A DNA stretch of 64,000 nucleotides, from NCBI GenBank assembly GCA_050874905.1, contig JBNMLP010000008.1:1-64000 (forward strand). The letters run 5' to 3'. This stretch comes from NC2004 sp050874905 (GTDB lineage: Bacteria > Bacillota > Clostridia > Lachnospirales > Lachnospiraceae). The position numbers and the translations under genes are program-made. The notes under the pieces were generated by a model. It was not told the DNA's origin. It searched no databases and saw only the letters and a program-made list of their open reading frames with translations. Within the stretch, counting starts at the first letter, position 1; each line of letters starts with the position of its first letter. Shown here piece by piece: positions 1-9,070 of this stretch.

Positions 1-39
1 GAATTTGAAATGACTAAAAATTGAAAATGATAAAAAATA

Positions 40-66
40 CCTCCACAAAGCAATGCTTTGTGGAGG
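40..66 (-). terminator. Intrinsic terminator downstream of tyrS
   Basis: A perfect 12-bp inverted repeat with a 3-base loop is followed, read leftwards, by a run of T (31-38). It is the second of two hairpins after the tyrS stop codon. The first, at about 85-108, has its T-run on the plus strand and may serve transcription entering from the other side. Confidence 0.75.
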
Positions 67-124
67 TCGTTTGTCTACAGTCTGAGAGGCTGTTTATGAC
101 AGCCTCTTTTTATCATTTGGTTCC

Positions 125-1342
125 TTATACGATCTTACGGAAATTCTTCTTTCCTTTCTTGACCACAATGTGATCGGACTGGATCTTTTCTTTGGTAAAG
201 GTCTGTGCAATGTCCGTCACCTTTTCTCCATCTACACTGACACCGCCCTGCTGTACCGCACGACGTGCTTCTGATTTGGATGCAGTCAATCCGGATTTTA
301 CCAACAGATTTAAAATGTCGATCGCACCGTCTACATAATCCTCCTCGGCAATCGCTGCCTCTGGCATATCCGCAGCACTACCGGAGCTGAATAATGCTCT
401 TGCACCATCCTGTGCCTTCTTTGCCTCTTCCTCACCATGTACCATTTTCGTAAGCTCAAATGCAAGGATCTCCTTTGCCTGATTGAGCTGACTTCCTTCC
501 CATTGATCCATAGCATCGATCTCCTCTAACGGAAGGAAGGTCAGCATACGGATACATTTCAATACATCGGCATCGGATACGTTTCTCCAATACTGGTAGA
601 AATCAAATGGAGAGGTTTTATTTGGATCAAGCCATACCGCACCGGACTGTGTTTTTCCCATCTTCTTTCCCTCAGAGTTAAGAAGAAGGTTGATCGTCAT
701 GGCACATGCATTTTTGCCAAGCTTACGGCGGATCAGCTCCGTACCACCCAGCATGTTGCTCCACTGGTCATCTCCACCAAACTGAAGATTACATCCATAT
801 TTCTGGAACAGTGCATAAAAATCGTAACTCTGCATGATCATGTAGTTAAACTCTAAGAAACTCAGTCCCTTTTCCATACGCTGCTTATAGCACTCTGCCG
901 TCAGCATACGGTTGACACTGAAATGTGCTCCCACTTCCCGAAGCACCTCAATATAATTAAGATCTAACAGCCAGTCTGCATTGTTTACCATAAGAGCCTT
1001 ACCCTCTGAAAAATCAATAAAACGACTCATCTGCTTTTTGAAGCAGTCACAGTTGTGCTGGATCGTCTCTTTCGTCATCATCTGACGCATATCCGTACGT
1101 CCGGATGGATCACCGATCATTGCTGTACCACCGCCGATCAGTGCGATCGGTTTATTGCCTGCCATCTGCAGACGTTTCATCAGGCAGAGTGCCATGAAAT
1201 GTCCCACATGAAGGCTGTCTGCGGTCGGATCAAATCCAATATAGAAGGTTGCCTTCCCATTGTTGATGAGTTCCTTGATCTCCTCCTCGTCTGTTACCTG
1301 GGCAATCAATCCTCTTGCCACTAATTCATCGTAGATTGTCAT
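125..1342 (-). CDS. tyrS: Tyrosyl-tRNA synthetase
   Basis: Class I aminoacyl-tRNA synthetase charging tRNA-Tyr in the cytoplasm. About 405 residues, normal for TyrS. The N-terminal half has the HIGH-type signature as HVGHF, inside the family sequence GFDPTADSLHVGH. The KMSKS-type loop appears as KKMGKT, and the C-terminus is an S4-like RNA-binding domain (SKSEARRAVQQGGVSVDG). A longer reading frame starts at 1423 but runs through the leader terminator. The ATG at 1342 has GGAGGAAA at the right distance and gives the expected MTIYDEL start. It is a single-gene unit with its own promoter and T-box leader, so expression should rise when uncharged tRNA-Tyr accumulates. Confidence 0.97.
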   Translation of the reverse strand: MTIYDELVARGLIAQVTDEEEIKELINNGKATFYIGFDPTADSLHVGHFMALCLMKRLQMAGNKPIALIGGGTAMIGDPSGRTDMRQMMTKETIQHNCDCFKKQMSRFIDFSEGKALMVNNADWLLDLNYIEVLREVGAHFSVNRMLTAECYKQRMEKGLSFLEFNYMIMQSYDFYALFQKYGCNLQFGGDDQWSNMLGGTELIRRKLGKNACAMTINLLLNSEGKKMGKTQSGAVWLDPNKTSPFDFYQYWRNVSDADVLKCIRMLTFLPLEEIDAMDQWEGSQLNQAKEILAFELTKMVHGEEEAKKAQDGARALFSSGSAADMPEAAIAEEDYVDGAIDILNLLVKSGLTASKSEARRAVQQGGVSVDGEKVTDIAQTFTKEKIQSDHIVVKKGKKNFRKIV

Positions 1343-1375
1343 GTTTCTTTCCTCCATATTATTTATTTGATAGAT

Positions 1376-1675
1376 ATAAAAAACCGCCCCTTTGCAAATG
1401 CAAAAGGACGGGATAATAATCACGTGATACCACCTTTTTTCATCAACAGCTCACACTGTCAACCTCATGGAGTACGGATAAAAACTTCTGTCTCATCGAT
1501 ACTCTGGTATAATAACGGACACCAACCGTTGCAGCCTACTGAGTCTTACGACTGTTCAATGCAAAGCTCAAAGATGTATTCCCTGTCAAGTCCGGATGCG
1601 CCTCTCACCAACCAGCAACTCTCTGAAACCTTCTAAAACAGGTACTTCTTCTTATCATCGCTTATATCTATTCTG
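1376..1675 (-). ncRNA. T-box leader of tyrS (Tyr specifier)
   Basis: The 300-base leader has T-box organisation. Read leftwards there is a Stem I start with an AGTA-type loop (about 1640-1660), and GAA-TAC in the specifier loop with TAC (Tyr) at 1578-1576. The T-box motif AGGTGGTATCACG lies near 1424-1436, and a G+C-rich terminator hairpin (about 1384-1411) is followed by T's. The T-box core departs slightly from the usual AGGGTGGNACCGCG. Uncharged tRNA-Tyr is expected to favour the antiterminator. The TAC specifier matches the downstream gene, which supports the call. Confidence 0.9.
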
Positions 1676-1681
1676 TTCTAA

Positions 1682-1710
1682 ATTATATACATCACTTACA
1701 TTTCTGTCAA
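1682..1710 (-). promoter_or_regulatory. Sigma-A promoter of the tyrS T-box transcript
   Basis: TTGACA (1710-1705), a 17-base spacer, then TATAAT (1687-1682), a consensus housekeeping promoter reading left. The -35 overlaps the stop codon of the upstream mrp gene at 1707-1709. Confidence 0.9.
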
Positions 1711-2534
1711 GAAATATCTTTCACATGTGCTGTGACAAATGGTGCAAACCAATCTGTATTGCTTTCTTCTACCCGTCCTGCATCGCAAAGTGCTGCAAGT
1801 TTCGGATCGATCGGAAGCTTGATCACTTCAGAAATACCAAACTTCTTTGCAATCTCCTCGATATGGCTCTCCCCAAATACAGCATGCTTTTTGTGACAGT
1901 CCGGACACTCAAAATAAGACATATTCTCTACTAAGGCCAGGACCGGAATATCCATGGCATGTGCCATATTCACCGCTTTGCTTACGATCATACCAACCAG
2001 CTCCTGTGGAGAAGCCACTACCACAATCCCATCTACCGGAATACTCTGAAAAACGGTCAGTGGTACATCGCCTGTTCCCGGCGGCATGTCTACATACATG
2101 CAGTCCACATCTTCCCAAAGCACCTCAGACCAAAACTGTTTTACGGTTCCAGCAATAACAGGTCCTCGAAAGATAACTGGCTGTGTTTCATCCTCTAACA
2201 ACAGATTGATCGACATCGTCTGAATCCCGGAAACAGTCTTTACCGGAAGAAATGCCTCATCCTTCACATCTGCAATTTCATGCAGTCCAAAACACTGCGG
2301 AATGGAAGGTCCGGTAATATCCGCATCTAAAATTGCGGTACGAAGTCCGGCACGGTTGGTCTCAACCGCTAACAAAGAAGTGACCAAAGACTTTCCAACA
2401 CCACCTTTTCCGCTTACAATGCCAATTACCTTTTTTACTTTTGCTTTTTCATGCAGGGAAGCTAACATACTCTCTGCTCGTCGTTCTTCACATTCTTTTC
2501 CACATGTGCTGCAGTTACTTGTACATTCTGCCAT
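1707..2534 (-). CDS. Mrp/NBP35-type P-loop ATPase, Fe-S cluster carrier
   Basis: MinD-like ATPase of the Mrp/ApbC/Nbp35 family, which binds and transfers [4Fe-4S] clusters in the cytoplasm. 275 residues. The deviant Walker A motif GKGGVGKS lies near residues 41-48, followed by the DADITGPSIP segment typical of Mrp. A C-terminal CPDC pair matches the CxxC that bridges the cluster between two subunits. The N-terminus carries an extra cysteine cluster (CTSNCSTCGKEC), as in Nbp35-type proteins. It lies 17 bases after the chemoreceptor gene and is probably co-transcribed with it, although no functional link is obvious. A ParA/MinD partitioning role is unlikely because of the CxxC pair and Cys-rich N-terminus. 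Confidence 0.92.
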   Translation of the reverse strand: MAECTSNCSTCGKECEERRAESMLASLHEKAKVKKVIGIVSGKGGVGKSLVTSLLAVETNRAGLRTAILDADITGPSIPQCFGLHEIADVKDEAFLPVKTVSGIQTMSINLLLEDETQPVIFRGPVIAGTVKQFWSEVLWEDVDCMYVDMPPGTGDVPLTVFQSIPVDGIVVVASPQELVGMIVSKAVNMAHAMDIPVLALVENMSYFECPDCHKKHAVFGESHIEEIAKKFGISEVIKLPIDPKLAALCDAGRVEESNTDWFAPFVTAHVKDIS

Positions 2535-2551
2535 TGTTCTATCCTTCTATC

Positions 2552-4867
2552 TTACATTTTAAAAATATCCAGTGACTGGTCTAAGCGATCGGAAAGTACA
2601 CGAAGTGACTCTGACGCATCTTCCAGTTCTTCCATCGTTGCTGTCATATCACGGGTGGAAGCCATGGTATCCTCTGTTGCTTTTACATTCTGCTCTGAAA
2701 TATCCGCTAAATTGTCAATAACACCTAAGATCGCCTCTGAGGAGCTTCCCAGTACATCCATCTTCTGACGGATACTGTCAATACTTGCTCGTGAGGTTTC
2801 AACACCTACAGCAACTGCACTAAATTTCTGTTTTGTTTCATCCAGCTTATTCTGCTGTTCATCTACGTTATCTTTAACGACCTCCATGATCTCTACCATC
2901 TTGGAAGATTCTAACATTACCTGTTTAATGATCTCTTCAATCTGCTCCGCTGCACTATTGGACTGATCTGCCAGTTTACAGATCTGCTCTGCCACAACGG
3001 CAAATCCTTTTCCAGCCTCGCCGGCTCTGGCTGCCTCAATGCTTGCATTTAAGGAAAGCAGATCCGTTTCTTCTGAAATGTTCTGGATCATCGTGGCTGC
3101 ACGACGGATCTTCTTAACAGAAGCATTGGTCACATTGATCTGTTCCGCCACATTAGTAATTGAAGTCATTGTTTCTTCATTTGACTCATTTAATTTGCGG
3201 ATGATCAACTCAGAGGCTTCCTCTGCCTCCGCCATTTTTCCGGCTTCTTTTGTCAGCGCATCCATATCTTCTGAAATGTACTCAATCTGTTCTCCGATCT
3301 TTGCTACGTTACCTGCTGCATCAGAGGTATGTGTAGCCTGATTTGCTGCACTTTTGTTGATCAGCTCAACAGAATCCACAACTTCATCTACCGTAAGCCT
3401 CGTTCCCTGTGCCATCTCAGTCAGGCCATCAGCTTCCACGGTCAGGTTATCCACCGAATCCTTAATGTTCGTAACGATCTTACGGAATTCGTCCTGCAGC
3501 TTGACCGCAGCATAATAAATATCTCCCAGCTCATCATTTCGGTTGATCAGACGGTTGTTTGGTGTAACAGCCAGATCTCCATTGGAAAGAATTGACAGAT
3601 ATTTATTGATCCGTTTCATGGTCTTTGCCATACGCATCGTAACAAATAATACCATGATCATGCTGACTACAATGATCACAATGGAAATCTGTATGATACG
3701 GCGGCTTTCCCGTTTGATCATCTTCTGCACTTCAGCCGCCGGTCTGGCAGAACCTACCATACCGCATACACTTCCATCAGAATTAAACAATGGCTGATAG
3801 TACGCATAATAAACAGTATCCTGAATCTTTACATCGGTACGGAACACACTCTTACCGCTCATGACCTTTTTATATACGGACTTATCAACACCGGTACCCT
3901 GGATTCTCCCTCCGGCTTCCCGCTTGATCGTAGTGATCCGTCGCATATCTCCATAGATCATGGAACTTTCGTACCCTGTCTGCTCCTTCAACGCGTCGAT
4001 CAGATCTGTATCACCGGAAATCATCGTGTCACCCTTGCTTAACTTACCGCTGCTTCCGGTTGAATAGTCCCCTTTATAAAGAGAATTATAAGTCTCCATC
4101 AAAGAACTGGTAACGATCTGTAATGCTCCCTCGATCTGATTCTCCAGCTTTTCCTGGAGAATGTTCGTGCTTACCTGGATGATGATCACACTAACAAGGA
4201 TCATCGGAACCATACACATCAAAAGCAGCTTTGCACTAAAATTGAACAGACGTGGACGCTTTTTACGCGGTGGAATCATACTTTCCTGTTTCTTCTCGGC
4301 ATCTTCTGCTTCCGGTAATGCTTCCGCTTCTGCATCTTCCATCTGTAAATCTTCCGGTGCTTCCGCTTCTTCTGCCTCACCATATAAGTCGTCTGTTTCT
4401 TCCTCTTGTGATTCGATCTCTTCAAAAGCATCTTCCGCAAAAGAAGATTCCTCCGGTTCCGAATAGGACTCTGACTCTGCTTCTTCTAATGCCATATCTC
4501 CCTCCTGTGTCACCACAGCAGCTTCCAATGTTTCATCTGTATCCTGCGAAACATCGCCCGATTCTTGACTTTCTTCCTCAGAAAAAACCTGTTCCGGCTC
4601 GTCGGATTCAGATTCTGGTTCCGATTCTGGCTCATTGGATTCTGATTCTGGCTCATTGGATTCTGATTCTGTTTCGTTGAATTCGGATTCCGGCTCCTCT
4701 GACACAGATTCAGTGACACCCTCTTCCTCCAAAAGCACTTCATTTTCTGTCTCTTCCGGCGTTTCCTGCGCATCCTCAACCGCTTCTGCGCACTCTGTTT
4801 CTTCTGACACCTGTTCCAGTGCTATCTCTTCTCTATATTCTTTTTTGTGATTTTTTCTCTTTGCCAT
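2552..4867 (-). CDS. Methyl-accepting chemotaxis protein with acidic N-terminal tail
   Basis: Transmembrane chemoreceptor of about 771 residues. The C-terminal half is a standard MCP signalling domain with the hairpin-tip sequence EAARAGEAGKGFAVVAEQI, preceded by a HAMP domain. Two membrane segments (roughly residues 210-235 and 390-415) flank an extracellular domain of about 155 residues, probably Cache-like. The first 200 or so residues are very unusual: a Glu/Ser/Asp/Pro-rich, low-complexity region predicted to be cytoplasmic, ending in a basic stretch (PPRKKRPR) just before the first membrane segment. The start at 4867 has AGGAGAG correctly spaced; an in-frame ATG-like start 30 bases upstream has no such site. 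The ligand is unknown. Confidence 0.93.
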   Translation of the reverse strand: MAKRKNHKKEYREEIALEQVSEETECAEAVEDAQETPEETENEVLLEEEGVTESVSEEPESEFNETESESNEPESESNEPESEPESESDEPEQVFSEEESQESGDVSQDTDETLEAAVVTQEGDMALEEAESESYSEPEESSFAEDAFEEIESQEEETDDLYGEAEEAEAPEDLQMEDAEAEALPEAEDAEKKQESMIPPRKKRPRLFNFSAKLLLMCMVPMILVSVIIIQVSTNILQEKLENQIEGALQIVTSSLMETYNSLYKGDYSTGSSGKLSKGDTMISGDTDLIDALKEQTGYESSMIYGDMRRITTIKREAGGRIQGTGVDKSVYKKVMSGKSVFRTDVKIQDTVYYAYYQPLFNSDGSVCGMVGSARPAAEVQKMIKRESRRIIQISIVIIVVSMIMVLFVTMRMAKTMKRINKYLSILSNGDLAVTPNNRLINRNDELGDIYYAAVKLQDEFRKIVTNIKDSVDNLTVEADGLTEMAQGTRLTVDEVVDSVELINKSAANQATHTSDAAGNVAKIGEQIEYISEDMDALTKEAGKMAEAEEASELIIRKLNESNEETMTSITNVAEQINVTNASVKKIRRAATMIQNISEETDLLSLNASIEAARAGEAGKGFAVVAEQICKLADQSNSAAEQIEEIIKQVMLESSKMVEIMEVVKDNVDEQQNKLDETKQKFSAVAVGVETSRASIDSIRQKMDVLGSSSEAILGVIDNLADISEQNVKATEDTMASTRDMTATMEELEDASESLRVLSDRLDQSLDIFKM
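4623..4670 (-). repeat. 21-bp tandem repeat in the acidic tail of the chemoreceptor
   Basis: Two perfect 21-bp copies (4623-4643 and 4644-4664) plus a partial third, encoding repeated Ser-Glu-Ser-Asn-Glu-Pro-Glu. Degenerate relatives continue on both sides. In-frame repeats of this kind can change copy number without breaking the gene. Confidence 0.85.
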
Positions 4868-4912
4868 AAGCTCTCTCCTTGTTGTCCTATGTAACATACT
4901 ATATATTGTATT

Positions 4913-4941
4913 ATTTTACCCTATTTGTAGTAATAATTCAA
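4913..4941 (-). promoter_or_regulatory. Probable promoter of the chemoreceptor-mrp transcript
   Basis: TTGAAT (4941-4936), a 17-base spacer, then TAAAAT (4918-4913), about 45 bases upstream of the chosen start. A good housekeeping-type match in an A+T-rich stretch. Confidence 0.65.
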
Positions 4942-4986
4942 TATATCAAGCACGTTTCTTCTCTATTTTCGGCAAAATAAACAACA

Positions 4987-5016
4987 AAAGGGGGGGCTTT
5001 TTGCACCCTCCCTTTT
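4987..5016 (-). terminator. Terminator of the ABC export operon
   Basis: Read leftwards, GGGAGGGTGC, a short A-rich loop, then GCCCCCCC followed by TTTTGTTG. It lies directly after the permease stop codon. Confidence 0.75.
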
Positions 5017-5025
5017 CGTCTGTAC

Positions 5026-6438
5026 CTATTCGTTTCGGATCGCTGCTAACGGACTTAACCGCATCGCACGATTGGCCGGGAAAAATCCGGCGACCATGCC
5101 CATTAATGTTGCAAATACAATGGCTGCCAGCATCAGCCACCATGGGATCACGGATATTTTGGCATCTGCCGCTCCCATAAGATCCTGCGCCATATACTGT
5201 CGGAAAACACTGTTTCCGATAAAGGACAAGAGCATTGTGAATAAAAGTCCTGCCGTGCCCCCAAGGAATCCGATAAATCCGGCTTCCGACAAGAACAACC
5301 GGCGGATATCGCGCATATCACAGCCAAGCACCTTCATCACTCCGATCTCTTTCGTACGCTCATACGTTGACATCATCATCGTATTGGCAATACCGATCGC
5401 GGCAACTAAAAAGGCTATCATACCGATCGCACCTAACACCAGCTCGATGATCTGCACCGTCTTTTGTGCGGATTCGATCAACTCTTTGTTACTTTGTGCG
5501 GAAAATCCAAGGTCATTGATCGTCTGCATCACCATGTCCACATTGTCACTGTCATCCACCTTGATCGTTACACTGTTATACACCCATTCCTTGAATGGCT
5601 GTCCTTTGGAATTTTTGGCCTGTCCCGGCATCTGATCCCGTTTAAAATTCTTTTTTAAATAGGCTTTCAACTGATCAATATCCACATAGGCATAATCAGA
5701 ACCCATAGAATATTCATCCGGGCCACCCTCTATCACACCTGCCACCTTAACGCTCAATGCTACCTGAGAATAATCTACGGTATTATCCACGGTATTTTGC
5801 GGCTCTGCAGTGGCATCCCCACTTCCGGAAGTGTCCGGCGTAACACCCGGCTCCGGGGCTACCGCATTTTCATTGTACACCGTATATTTCATGGACGGTT
5901 TGGAAAAATCTACCTTGGGCAGCTTCCCCGTACTGTAGTAGCTGCTTCCTTCAAAATCATTCTGATTGTAAAAATTGGTGATCACTGTATTTCCCATGAT
6001 CACATCCAGGCGGTTGCTGCTTGTACTGTCCGGAAGACTTCCGGAAGCCAGTTTTTTCTCTTTCAACTGACTTTTCGGAACACCGTAAAGCGTTGCATAT
6101 CCGGAATATTTACCTTGCGACATATTAAGATCTAACTGCAGCACCGGCTGCACAGAAGTCACATGCTCCATATCAGTAAACTTTTTGATATTCGACTCAG
6201 TCAACTTTAACGTATCCGCACTTTTGCTTTCAGAATACCCCTCTGTTACCGTGATCTCGTTGACCGCTCCCTCACTTTGGTACTGCTCAATGATCATCGC
6301 CTTCATTCCAAGAGCAATGGAAAGCATCGCCACAATGGAAGCCGTTCCGATCAAAACACCAAGCACGGTAAGAAAGGTTCTCAGCTTTCTTCGCCAAAGA
6401 TTACTGATACTCATGGACAACATATCTTTAAAGGTCAT
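5026..6438 (-). CDS. ABC transporter permease, MacB/FtsX type
   Basis: Membrane subunit of a MacB-type (type VII) ABC transporter; these use cytoplasmic ATP hydrolysis to move extracytoplasmic domains rather than to pump through a channel. 470 residues. It has one N-terminal membrane helix after the family-typical SISNLWRRKLRTFLTVLGVLIG sequence (about residues 9-30), a large extracellular MacB-like domain (about 45-320), and three C-terminal helices. It contains ERTKEIGVMKVLGCDMRDI, the coupling-loop signature of FtsX-type permeases. The start overlaps the preceding gene by 11 bases, indicating translational coupling. It forms one operon with the ATPase and the beta-sandwich protein. The substrate is unknown. 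Confidence 0.93.
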   Translation of the reverse strand: MTFKDMLSMSISNLWRRKLRTFLTVLGVLIGTASIVAMLSIALGMKAMIIEQYQSEGAVNEITVTEGYSESKSADTLKLTESNIKKFTDMEHVTSVQPVLQLDLNMSQGKYSGYATLYGVPKSQLKEKKLASGSLPDSTSSNRLDVIMGNTVITNFYNQNDFEGSSYYSTGKLPKVDFSKPSMKYTVYNENAVAPEPGVTPDTSGSGDATAEPQNTVDNTVDYSQVALSVKVAGVIEGGPDEYSMGSDYAYVDIDQLKAYLKKNFKRDQMPGQAKNSKGQPFKEWVYNSVTIKVDDSDNVDMVMQTINDLGFSAQSNKELIESAQKTVQIIELVLGAIGMIAFLVAAIGIANTMMMSTYERTKEIGVMKVLGCDMRDIRRLFLSEAGFIGFLGGTAGLLFTMLLSFIGNSVFRQYMAQDLMGAADAKISVIPWWLMLAAIVFATLMGMVAGFFPANRAMRLSPLAAIRNE

Positions 6439-8215
6439 CGTCCATCAACTCCTCTTCCTCACGAATGCGTTTTTGTTTTTTCTTTTTACGGATCATGATC
6501 ACTACAACAACTACAGCCACTACTACAAATACAATGGCAAGCCACAGAAATGGATTACTCTTTTTCTGTGTGGCATCACCGTCAATTGCTGCATCATCAC
6601 CTATATCTTCCATTGGAGACATCACCATAACCGTTGCGGTTTCTTCTAATGTTTTTACTTCTCCACGGCTATTCTCATAACTGATAGAAATTTTACAGTT
6701 GTTCTCGGCATCCTCCGTAATATCTGTACCAGTCAGTGTAATCGTTGCATAACCCTGTGCTCCGGCTGCTATGTTTCCTACAATGGACTCCTCTGCAGTA
6801 AAGCCTTCTCCACTACAATTTACAGTCACATTGTTCAATACGGTTGTTCCGATATTGTTGATCGTAAAGGTCAGATCCGACGTACCATCTACAGCGAGAT
6901 CTTCCGGCGGAACAATCTCTGTGATCTTCACACGGTCGTCAAGTGTGACCGGAACAGACAGGCTGTCTTCACCAGTGAAAGCATTGGCTGCACCGTCCTC
7001 GTACTCGGACTTCACTGTGATCGTATAAGAACGGTCCTGCAGAGAAGAAGCTGCCTGCATCGCAAATTTAATATCCTTTTCTGCTCCTGCAGCAATACTG
7101 TCTATATACGCAGTAGCCGCCCCGCTGATCGGAATAAACTCACCATCTCCGGTAGAAAGTGTAAGTTTTACATTAGACACCGCACGTTTGGCATTATTTT
7201 TTACATGCAGAGTCATCTGGAAGGTCTGGTTCGGCTTTACCTGTTTTACATCCAAAGAATAGCCCGTCACCATCACACGGGGAGTACTCTTATTTCCATT
7301 TCCACTGCTTTCCTTTTTCTCTTTCTTTCCTGTCAGGGATACATTTACTGATTTGGTGGCAGTAAATGTCTGTCCATTCTTTTCATATACTACCAAAAAA
7401 CTCACCGGCTGATAGCCTGTTGCAGCGTCTTTGCGAACTTTAAAGGTATAGCTTACAGAAAGATTCTTTGCCCCCTTTGTCGTCACTGTTTTGTAGGCAT
7501 CTCCCTGTGTTTCAAACGGAAAATTATCTGCAACTACCGGTGCCACACTTTTGATCTTTCCCGCTGTTGCACGTAATGAAAATGCTACCTTACAATTCTG
7601 CCCGTAAGTTCCCTTTGGTGCACTCTTTACAGCGATCGAAATATCATTTTCTCCTGCGGTTGCCTCTGTTGTCGTTGTTTCTTTTTTACCATTGATCTTG
7701 ACATTGATATTTTTTGTTACATAGTAATCATTGTCAGCATAGGGATCGGTTCCCCCGGCAAGAGTTGCCTTTCTGTTATAAACCACATTAAATGCTACCG
7801 GATAATAACCGGTTTCCAGATTGTCTTTTGCAACAAAGGTATAACTTGCCGTAAGTCCGGTAGAAGTTCCGGAGATCACTTTATAGGCTTCATTAGATGT
7901 TTCAAATGGAAATGCATCATTGATGACCGGAACAATCTTATTGATCTGACTGACTACATAACGTTTGGAAGCATTTGCTGCGTTAACCGAAAATCTTATC
8001 GTAACATTATGTCCCGCCTGACTTCCGGACACAGATACATCCGATACTAAAATATCAGCATCCGTTCCTTCTACGAGATCAGAGGTGTCTACCGTCTGTT
8101 CCTTCCCTGTTTCATTCTCCGTCTGATTTTCTTTTTCTGCCGCCATCGTGCTTGTCATCCCAAACGCCAGCACAAAGCAGAGTAAAAGACACATTACACG
8201 CTTCATTTTCTTCAT
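6428..8215 (-). CDS. Secreted, membrane-anchored multi-domain beta-sandwich protein
   Basis: 595 residues: a signal peptide with a hydrophobic core (CLLLCFVLAFGM), about 520 extracellular residues, one C-terminal membrane helix and a short basic/acidic cytoplasmic tail. Two similar segments (about residues 45-170 and 190-300) share the pattern VAP/VINDAFPFET followed by Y-K and GYQPV/GYYPV. The later part (about 315-540) resembles CARDB/NEW3-type domains often found in proteins annotated as S-layer-domain-like. Its start codon overlaps the ATPase stop codon as ATGA, and its end overlaps the permease start. It is therefore the middle gene of a tightly coupled operon and probably the extracellular partner of the transporter. 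Function is inferred only from position. Confidence 0.85.
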   Translation of the reverse strand: MKKMKRVMCLLLCFVLAFGMTSTMAAEKENQTENETGKEQTVDTSDLVEGTDADILVSDVSVSGSQAGHNVTIRFSVNAANASKRYVVSQINKIVPVINDAFPFETSNEAYKVISGTSTGLTASYTFVAKDNLETGYYPVAFNVVYNRKATLAGGTDPYADNDYYVTKNINVKINGKKETTTTEATAGENDISIAVKSAPKGTYGQNCKVAFSLRATAGKIKSVAPVVADNFPFETQGDAYKTVTTKGAKNLSVSYTFKVRKDAATGYQPVSFLVVYEKNGQTFTATKSVNVSLTGKKEKKESSGNGNKSTPRVMVTGYSLDVKQVKPNQTFQMTLHVKNNAKRAVSNVKLTLSTGDGEFIPISGAATAYIDSIAAGAEKDIKFAMQAASSLQDRSYTITVKSEYEDGAANAFTGEDSLSVPVTLDDRVKITEIVPPEDLAVDGTSDLTFTINNIGTTVLNNVTVNCSGEGFTAEESIVGNIAAGAQGYATITLTGTDITEDAENNCKISISYENSRGEVKTLEETATVMVMSPMEDIGDDAAIDGDATQKKSNPFLWLAIVFVVVAVVVVVIMIRKKKKQKRIREEEELMDDDL

Positions 8216-8979
8216 TCTACTCTTCCTCCTTCAATAGTTTCCTGTTTACATATGATACTGACGATCTTTCCATCCTTGATACGGATCTGGCGGTCTGCCA
8301 ATGCTGCCAGATCATTATCATGAGTTACCATAACAAGCGTTTTATTTCGCTCACTAAGCACCGTTCCCATCAGTTCCATCATTTCCTCGGATGTTTTAGA
8401 ATCCAGATTTCCCGTCGGCTCATCAGCAAACACAATTTTGGGATTCAACACCAGTGCACGAGCCATGCCCACACGTTGCTGCTGACCGCCAGACATCTGA
8501 TTCGGTTTGTGACGACTATATGATCGCAGCCCTACCAGATCAATCATTTTTTTAGCTTTTTTTAACCGCACGTCTTTTGGAACACCGCGGAAAACCAGTG
8601 GCAGTGCCACATTTTCTACAGCGTTCATGGTATTGATCAGATTAAACGACTGGAAAATAAATCCTATTTTTTCTCTCCGAAAACGAACCAGTTCATTTTC
8701 TTTGTAATGCTCGATCTCTTCTCCTGCCACCACGATCTGCCCTTTCGTTGGCTTCTCCAGTCCTGCCAACATGTTTAAAAGCGTAGATTTTCCGGAACCG
8801 GAAGCACCTACGATCGCGCAAAATTCTCCTTCGTATACCTCAAAACTGACACCGTCTAATGCCCGCACTTTGTTGCTGCCGACACGATAGATCTTATAGA
8901 GATCTTTCACACGGATCACACTTTTTTTCTTGCAAGAGTCTTCTGCTTTTTCCTTTTTTTTAGAAACTGTCTGCTCCAA
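8212..8979 (-). CDS. ABC transporter ATPase, MacB/LolD type
   Basis: Nucleotide-binding subunit for the adjacent permease, cytoplasmic. Walker A GASGSGKST, signature MSGGQQQR, Walker B IVFADEPTGNLD and the switch histidine (VTHD) are all present, so it should be active. The DEPTGNLD form is typical of the MacB/LolD subgroup. The longest frame begins at 9021 inside a hairpin. The TTG at 8979 is the better start because GAGGAGG lies eight bases upstream, giving about 255 residues with a Lys/Glu-rich N-terminal extension of some 22 residues before the ABC domain. The stop codon overlaps the next start (ATGA). Confidence 0.95.
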   Translation of the reverse strand: MEQTVSKKKEKAEDSCKKKSVIRVKDLYKIYRVGSNKVRALDGVSFEVYEGEFCAIVGASGSGKSTLLNMLAGLEKPTKGQIVVAGEEIEHYKENELVRFRREKIGFIFQSFNLINTMNAVENVALPLVFRGVPKDVRLKKAKKMIDLVGLRSYSRHKPNQMSGGQQQRVGMARALVLNPKIVFADEPTGNLDSKTSEEMMELMGTVLSERNKTLVMVTHDNDLAALADRQIRIKDGKIVSIICKQETIEGGRVE

Positions 8980-9015
8980 ACGCCTTTCCTCCTCTCTGTC
9001 TAATAAAACTATACA

Positions 9016-9040
9016 GGACAAATCTTAAAAGATTTGTCCC
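9016..9040. other. Perfect inverted repeat between nfo and the ABC operon
   Basis: A 10-bp perfect palindromic arm (GGACAAATCT / AGATTTGTCC) with a 4-base spacer. No clear T-run follows on the minus strand, so it could be a weak terminator of the upstream nrdD-nfo operon, or an operator/attenuator for the ABC operon, whose ribosome-binding site lies about 30 bases further on. Confidence 0.5.
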
Positions 9041-9070
9041 GAATTCTTAAGATTTATGGAAGATTGCCGC

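Noticed and set aside
85..110. First hairpin after tyrS as the tyrS terminator
   Set aside because: Its T-run lies on the plus strand; the hairpin at 40-66 is the one oriented for tyrS.
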